The translations under genes were made by a program, and so were the position numbers. A stretch of DNA of 64,000 nt, taken from NCBI GenBank assembly GCA_964623635.1, contig CAZUUA010000005.1, positions 1 to 64,000 of the forward strand, given 5' to 3'. This DNA is from UMGS1696 sp964623635 (lineage in GTDB: Bacteria > Bacillota > Clostridia > Oscillospirales > CAG-272). Shown here piece by piece: positions 60,164 to 64,000 of this stretch; position 1 is the first letter of the stretch, and each line of letters starts with the position of its first letter. The notes below the pieces were generated by a model. The model saw nothing but the letters and a program-made list of their open reading frames with translations, had not been told where the DNA came from and did no database searches.

Positions 60164-61501
60164 TTACTCCTTTTCCAGCACCACCAAAACCGTGCCGAAC
60201 AGCGGAAGCGTCACGTAGGCATCCATATCGGTGCAGGCGGTCTTTTCTTCGCGCAGAACGGTGTTGTCGTGGGTGTCGTCCAGCAGCTGGTACCGGATCT
60301 TCCAGGTTCCGGCAGGCAGACCGGTGAGAGACAGCTTGACCTCCTTGGTCGGTGCGTTGTCGTCATCGGCGTAGTTGGTCAAGAGCACGGCGCACTTGGT
60401 ATCCGATGTGGCGGCAACGGCGTAGATGGTATCGGTCTGAGCAGGCACATCGGCTTCGGTACCGATACGGTACAGGGTATCGAACATGGGGAAGGGGTAA
60501 TAGCCCTTCAGCGGCAGCAGCGTGTCGGTGTCGAACATACCGTTCATGCCGCAGGGTCTGGCGTCGTAGTACATGAAGTGATCCATGGGAGAATCCTGTG
60601 CGCAGATCATGGAAGCCGCAATGAAGGATGCACCCTTGATACCCTTTTCCATCCGCAGCGAGTACCGCCAAGCATCGTTGGCCCAGCCTTTGATGTAGTT
60701 CCACTCGTTCAGGATGATCTCTGTATCCGTGAAACCGTAGGCGTCCAGATCTCGTCTGGCCTTTTCGGCCTGAGCACGGTAATCGACAGGATTTCTGGTG
60801 TAGCCGTGGAAGGAGAAGAAATCCAGGTGCAGGTTTCTGTCCCGTACCACGTCAAAGATCCGCTTGTTCCAGGTGTCGTTCCAGGCACTGCACAAAGCCG
60901 GTCCACCGATCTTCAGGTTCGGGAAGCAGGTCTTCAGGTGGGACAGAGTTGTGGCAAACAGCTCCACGAATTGCTCCGGCGTGCCCTGCCAACAAGGATT
61001 GGTACCATCGGCATTGCCGCAGTCCGGCTCGTTCCAGATCTCCCAGTATTCGATCCCGTAGTGGAAGCCGTCTGCCCAGCCTTCGTTGTAGTGGCGGATG
61101 ATGTGTTCGCAGACTCTTGCCCACTTGGCAAAATCGGCCGGTGGATAAGTACCGAACTTGTACTCATGCTCGATGGATGCGCCTAGTCGATAGAACACCT
61201 TGGTGCCGGTCTCTATGATGTCGGCCAGATAGGTATCTGTGGGTCCGAACACATAGGAGGCCGGATCGTTTTCGTCGGCAGCAAAATTCTTGAAGATCCG
61301 GTGTACGTCCACGATATGCTCTCCACCGTAGCCGGCATAGAAGGATGCGTCGTGGTTCCGGGCAAAGGGGATACCGGCCTTGGCGTAGTTTTCCGCATTG
61401 GAGGTGCCACGTACCTTCGAGCCGGCAGGGCCGTTGTTGACCGAGTGCATGGGCTTGATGGGACCTGTGCTTTTGGCAAAATTGACAGAAATATGTTCCA
61501 T
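60164..61501 (-). CDS. GH39-type beta-xylosidase
   Basis: 445 residues from ATG at 61501 (AGGAG upstream). Clan GH-A barrel with acid/base E158 in EIWNEPD and nucleophile E266 in ILNEWNY. N-terminal RGTSNAENYAKAGIPFARNHD matches GH39 enzymes, and a C-terminal beta-sandwich closes the protein. No signal peptide, so it should act on imported xylo-oligosaccharides or related glycosides. First gene of a two-gene unit with the alpha/beta hydrolase. Confidence 0.88.
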   Translation of the reverse strand: MEHISVNFAKSTGPIKPMHSVNNGPAGSKVRGTSNAENYAKAGIPFARNHDASFYAGYGGEHIVDVHRIFKNFAADENDPASYVFGPTDTYLADIIETGTKVFYRLGASIEHEYKFGTYPPADFAKWARVCEHIIRHYNEGWADGFHYGIEYWEIWNEPDCGNADGTNPCWQGTPEQFVELFATTLSHLKTCFPNLKIGGPALCSAWNDTWNKRIFDVVRDRNLHLDFFSFHGYTRNPVDYRAQAEKARRDLDAYGFTDTEIILNEWNYIKGWANDAWRYSLRMEKGIKGASFIAASMICAQDSPMDHFMYYDARPCGMNGMFDTDTLLPLKGYYPFPMFDTLYRIGTEADVPAQTDTIYAVAATSDTKCAVLLTNYADDDNAPTKEVKLSLTGLPAGTWKIRYQLLDDTHDNTVLREEKTACTDMDAYVTLPLFGTVLVVLEKE

Positions 61502-61537
61502 ATGTATGCTCCTATTGGTAGGAATTTTGTTGTCTAT

Positions 61538-61566
61538 AGGATAGCACAAACGCACCGAATTGTCAA
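61538..61566 (-). promoter_or_regulatory. Promoter of the GH39-hydrolase unit
   Basis: Minus-strand TTGACA (61561-61566) and TATCCT (61538-61543), 17-bp spacer, extended -10 TGC. The weak -10 suggests help from an activator. Confidence 0.7.
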
Positions 61567-61574
61567 GAGAAATC

Positions 61575-61631
61575 GCAAAAAAGTGCCTTTTCGGGCAGAA
61601 CCGTCTATGGGTTCTCTCGTCCAGGCACTTT
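61575..61631 (-). terminator. Terminator of the epimerase-rsmA unit
   Basis: AAGTGCCT and AGGCACTT arms on the minus strand around a long loop, then TTTTTT, immediately after the rsmA stop. Confidence 0.78.
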
Positions 61632-61634
61632 CGT

Positions 61635-62570
61635 TTATTCCTTTGCGATCAGCTTTCCGGTCAGCGTACAGAACTCGGCGGTGGTCAGCTTTTCACCACG
61701 GACGTCCGGCCGCAGTCCCATGGCTTCCAGAGCAGCGGCGGTCACATCCTTGGGGTACTTGCCGGACAGGCTGTTGACCAGCGTCTTGCGTCTTTGACCG
61801 AATGCCATGCCGATCACCTCCGACACAGCCGTACCAAAGGCATCGCAGGCGCTGTCCTCGGTGGGTGCATCCGGGTAGATCGCACGCAGTCCGCCGTGGG
61901 GCAAAATGGCGCAGACCGCAGAGGATACCTTTGGGATCGGATAGAAGCAACCGGGAGACACGTCAAAAAGCTTCTCCGTATCGGCATGAAGACCAATGGC
62001 GGCACTGAGCGCACCGTAGTCGTCCTTGGCACCGGGATCGGCACATATGCGGCGTGCGACCTCCAGCTGCACCATGACCGTGATACCGGCCAGCGGTACG
62101 GGTACAGAGGCAGGCCAGCTTTCCAGGATCCGCATGAGCACCGGCGTGGTGATGTAATACGGCAGGTTGGCGCAAATGGACACGGTCCCGCCGTCGGTCA
62201 GGATATCGCCGAAGTGTTCCTCTAAGAAGGCAGGCAGGTCGATGGTCATAAAGTCCTGGTTGACGACGGTCACGTTGTCGTATTCTTCCAGCACTTCATC
62301 CAACAGTGGCAGCAGACCGGTGTCGATCTCTACCGCCATCACCCGGTCGTACTGCTCTGCCAAAAAACGGGTCAGGGCACCTACACCGGGACCGATCTCC
62401 AACACGCCGGCCGGTTTGTCATAGGGTGCAAAGCCACGGGACATTTCGGCGATCCGCTGGGGAACACCGGGTTGGATCAGGAAATTCTGACCGAAGCCCT
62501 TTTTGGGTGCCAGATCGTATCGGTCCAGCAGTTCCCGGAGGACCTTCGGGTTACAAACGTCAAACCTCAC
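61635..62570 (-). CDS. rsmA: 16S rRNA (adenine1518/1519-N6) dimethyltransferase
   Basis: Dimethylates two adenines in helix 45 of 16S rRNA late in 30S assembly. 311 residues. SAM motif VLEIGPGVGALTRFLAE, the KKGFGQNFL opening and catalytic motif IV ANLPYYITTP are present. It starts at GTG (62570), overlapping the epimerase stop (GTGA). Co-transcribed with the aldose epimerase upstream, an unusual partner. Confidence 0.95.
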   Translation of the reverse strand: MRFDVCNPKVLRELLDRYDLAPKKGFGQNFLIQPGVPQRIAEMSRGFAPYDKPAGVLEIGPGVGALTRFLAEQYDRVMAVEIDTGLLPLLDEVLEEYDNVTVVNQDFMTIDLPAFLEEHFGDILTDGGTVSICANLPYYITTPVLMRILESWPASVPVPLAGITVMVQLEVARRICADPGAKDDYGALSAAIGLHADTEKLFDVSPGCFYPIPKVSSAVCAILPHGGLRAIYPDAPTEDSACDAFGTAVSEVIGMAFGQRRKTLVNSLSGKYPKDVTAAALEAMGLRPDVRGEKLTTAEFCTLTGKLIAKE

Positions 62571-63445
62571 AGCACCGTCACCCGATAGCCCACCGTATGG
62601 GATTCCCCAGGCTGCAGCGTCCGGGCATACTTTTTGCTCTTGGCATCGGTGGTCTCATCCGACGATGCAGGCAGACCATTCCACGGTTCCAAGCACAGGA
62701 AGGGCGAATGCTCATCCGGTTCGCTCATGGTCCAAAGCCCCAGCGCAGACAGGCCGGTGAAGTCGAAATCCACGCCGTGGCCGGTCTTTTTGTGGATCAG
62801 CTGCACGTGTGCATCCGGCAGATCCTGCACGATCAGGGTGTCGCCGGCAAAGGTCTCGTAGGACAGGTCTAAGGTGTTGTCGTGGATCTTATCCAGGTGC
62901 GGCAGATCCGGTGCCATCAGGCCGTTGTCGGTACCGGTAACGTAGGCGCCTTTGGCATTGCGGAACACCAGCTTGTAGTCCGAAAAATCGTCGCCGGGGA
63001 ACATGGGGCAGCGGAAGCCGGGGTGACCACCGATGCAATAGGTCATGGGCTTTCTATCCCGGTTGGTCACGGTGAAGGAAGCGGAAAAACCACCCTCGGT
63101 CACGGCATATTCCACCATCAACCGAAAACGGAACGGGAACATGGTCAGGGTCTCTTCGTCCTCACAAAGTGCAAGCTGTACTCTGGCCGGGGTCTGCAAA
63201 ATGGGTGTGAACTCCTTTTCGATGGCAAAGCCGTGTTTGGGCATGGGATATTCTACCCCGCCGTGTGCCATCTTCAGATCCTTTGGCGTACAAACCACCG
63301 GAAACAGGATCGGTGCGTGTCTGTCCCAGAACTGGGGATCTCCGTTCCACAGGTATTCTACACCTTTGTAGCGAAAGGACAGCATCTCTCCGCCATATGT
63401 AGACAGGCAGGCCGAAGTGTCCCGGTTTTCTATGGTAAACTGCAT
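62567..63445 (-). CDS. Aldose 1-epimerase family protein (LacX-like)
   Basis: 292 residues from ATG at 63445 (GAGG upstream); the ATG two codons earlier is too close to it. Beta-sandwich mutarotase with the conserved GGEMLSFRYKGVEYLW, GHPGFRCP (substrate histidine) and a C-terminal FLCLEPWNGLP (catalytic glutamate). Interconverts anomers of free sugars, consistent with the glycosidases nearby. Overlaps rsmA by 4 bp. Confidence 0.88.
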   Translation of the reverse strand: MQFTIENRDTSACLSTYGGEMLSFRYKGVEYLWNGDPQFWDRHAPILFPVVCTPKDLKMAHGGVEYPMPKHGFAIEKEFTPILQTPARVQLALCEDEETLTMFPFRFRLMVEYAVTEGGFSASFTVTNRDRKPMTYCIGGHPGFRCPMFPGDDFSDYKLVFRNAKGAYVTGTDNGLMAPDLPHLDKIHDNTLDLSYETFAGDTLIVQDLPDAHVQLIHKKTGHGVDFDFTGLSALGLWTMSEPDEHSPFLCLEPWNGLPASSDETTDAKSKKYARTLQPGESHTVGYRVTVL

Positions 63446-63464
63446 GGTCATACCTCACATTTGA

Positions 63465-63525
63465 AATAAAAAGTAAGAGATAAGAGGTAAGATGGGATTC
63501 TTACGGCGTTCTTATCTCTTACTTT
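63465..63525 (-). terminator. Terminator of glyS with a long perfect inverted repeat
   Basis: Two 16-base arms (63470-63485 and 63510-63525) are exactly complementary, with a 24-base loop; on the minus strand a T-run follows. It lies 10 bases after the glyS stop. Confidence 0.85.
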
Positions 63526-63535
63526 GGATGCTCTA

Positions 63536-64000
63536 TTAGAAATCGATCCGGGCAGCGATGTAGGCTTCTACCGCATCGATGGGCATACGAACCTGCTCCA
63601 TGGTATCTCTGTCACGCACGGTCACGCAGCCGTCTTCTTCGGATTCAAAGTCGTAGCAGATGCAGAAGGGCGTACCGATCTCATCCTGTCTGCGGTATCT
63701 CTTGCCGATGGAACCGGCGTCATCAAAGTCCACGTTGAACTTCTTCACCAGGTTGGCGAATACCTTTTCTTCGGCAGCGTCAGACAGCTTCTTGGACAGA
63801 GGCAGTACGGCAGCCTTTACGGGAGCCAGAGCCGGGTGCAGATGCAGGACCACACGCACATCGTTCTTTTCGGCGTCTACCACTTCTTCGTCATAGGCTT
63901 CTACCAGGAAGGCCAGTGCCACACGGTCTGCGCCCAGAGACGGTTCTACCACGTAGGGAATGAACTTTTCGCCGGTTTCCTGATCGAAGAATTCCATGGA
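63536..64000 (-). CDS. glyS: Glycyl-tRNA synthetase, C-terminal part (cut by right edge)
   Basis: The single-chain (alpha-dimer) class II glycyl-tRNA synthetase. Only the last 154 codons are in the window and the frame is open at the edge. Class II motif 3 is seen as EPSLGADRVALAFL, followed by the anticodon-binding domain (LHPALAPVKAAVLPL, RYRRQDEIGTPFCICYDF). Ends AARIDF. Confidence 0.93.
   Translation of the reverse strand, partial: SMEFFDQETGEKFIPYVVEPSLGADRVALAFLVEAYDEEVVDAEKNDVRVVLHLHPALAPVKAAVLPLSKKLSDAAEEKVFANLVKKFNVDFDDAGSIGKRYRRQDEIGTPFCICYDFESEEDGCVTVRDRDTMEQVRMPIDAVEAYIAARIDF

Overview
The window looks like a chromosomal segment of a spore-forming Clostridia species, most likely in or near the Oscillospiraceae/Ruminococcaceae. 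The evidence is a sporulation sigma factor (SigK), dipicolinate synthase (DpaAB), a leucine T-box leader, Firmicutes-type AUU-started infC, YtrA-type GntR/ABC genes, a dockerin-bearing leucine-rich-repeat protein and several carbohydrate-active enzymes. No insertion sequence, prophage, rRNA operon or CRISPR array is visible.

Layout. 1-9394 (minus strand) is a type I-E CRISPR-Cas locus: cas3 on its own promoter, then cse1-cse2-cas7-cas5-cas6e-cas1-cas2 from a second promoter, with Cas2 fused to a DnaQ-like exonuclease that runs off the left edge. 9742-18120 holds a TauE-type transporter, a deformylase-like protein, tRNA-Val, two sugar-phosphate isomerase-type TIM barrels with a Gfo/Idh oxidoreductase, guaB, a GNAT acetyltransferase and cysK, whose 3' end runs into a short degenerate tandem repeat. 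18367-21915 has rpsU and a T-box-controlled rsfS-leuS unit. 21940-34890 is one compact minus-strand gene series (trmFO-plsX-rnc-radical SAM-smc-ftsY-rdgB-yhbY-nadD-yqeK-LCP-lipoprotein). 35027-41348 continues on the minus strand with infC-rpmI-rplT and an rRNA methyltransferase-dprA-topA series. 41723-49711 has the LRR/dockerin protein, sigK, a DUF378 protein, a GntR-regulated ABC exporter and an unassigned protein. 49839-51629 is yajC, a TIGR04086-type membrane protein and an orphan protein whose N-terminus resembles SCIFF-peptide maturases. 52087-63445 mixes glycan-processing enzymes (GH29, GtaA-like, GH39, an alpha/beta hydrolase, aldose epimerase) with dpaAB, a MATE exporter and rsmA. The right edge cuts glyS.

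Promoters are strikingly uniform: nearly all are TTGACA/TATAAT-like with exactly 17 bp between the boxes, often with an extended -10 TGn. Most convergent gene pairs are separated by a hairpin-plus-T-run terminator. The sporulation genes sigK and dpaA instead have candidate sporulation-type boxes. The most unusual items are the SCIFF-maturase-like protein without a radical SAM motif, the cysK stop-codon tandem repeat, the expanded repeat-bearing linker of DprA, the GGADGPT-motif lipoprotein, and the T-box/tRNA-Leu pair. Start sites were re-chosen from ribosome-binding sites in many genes; those choices are stated in the entries.
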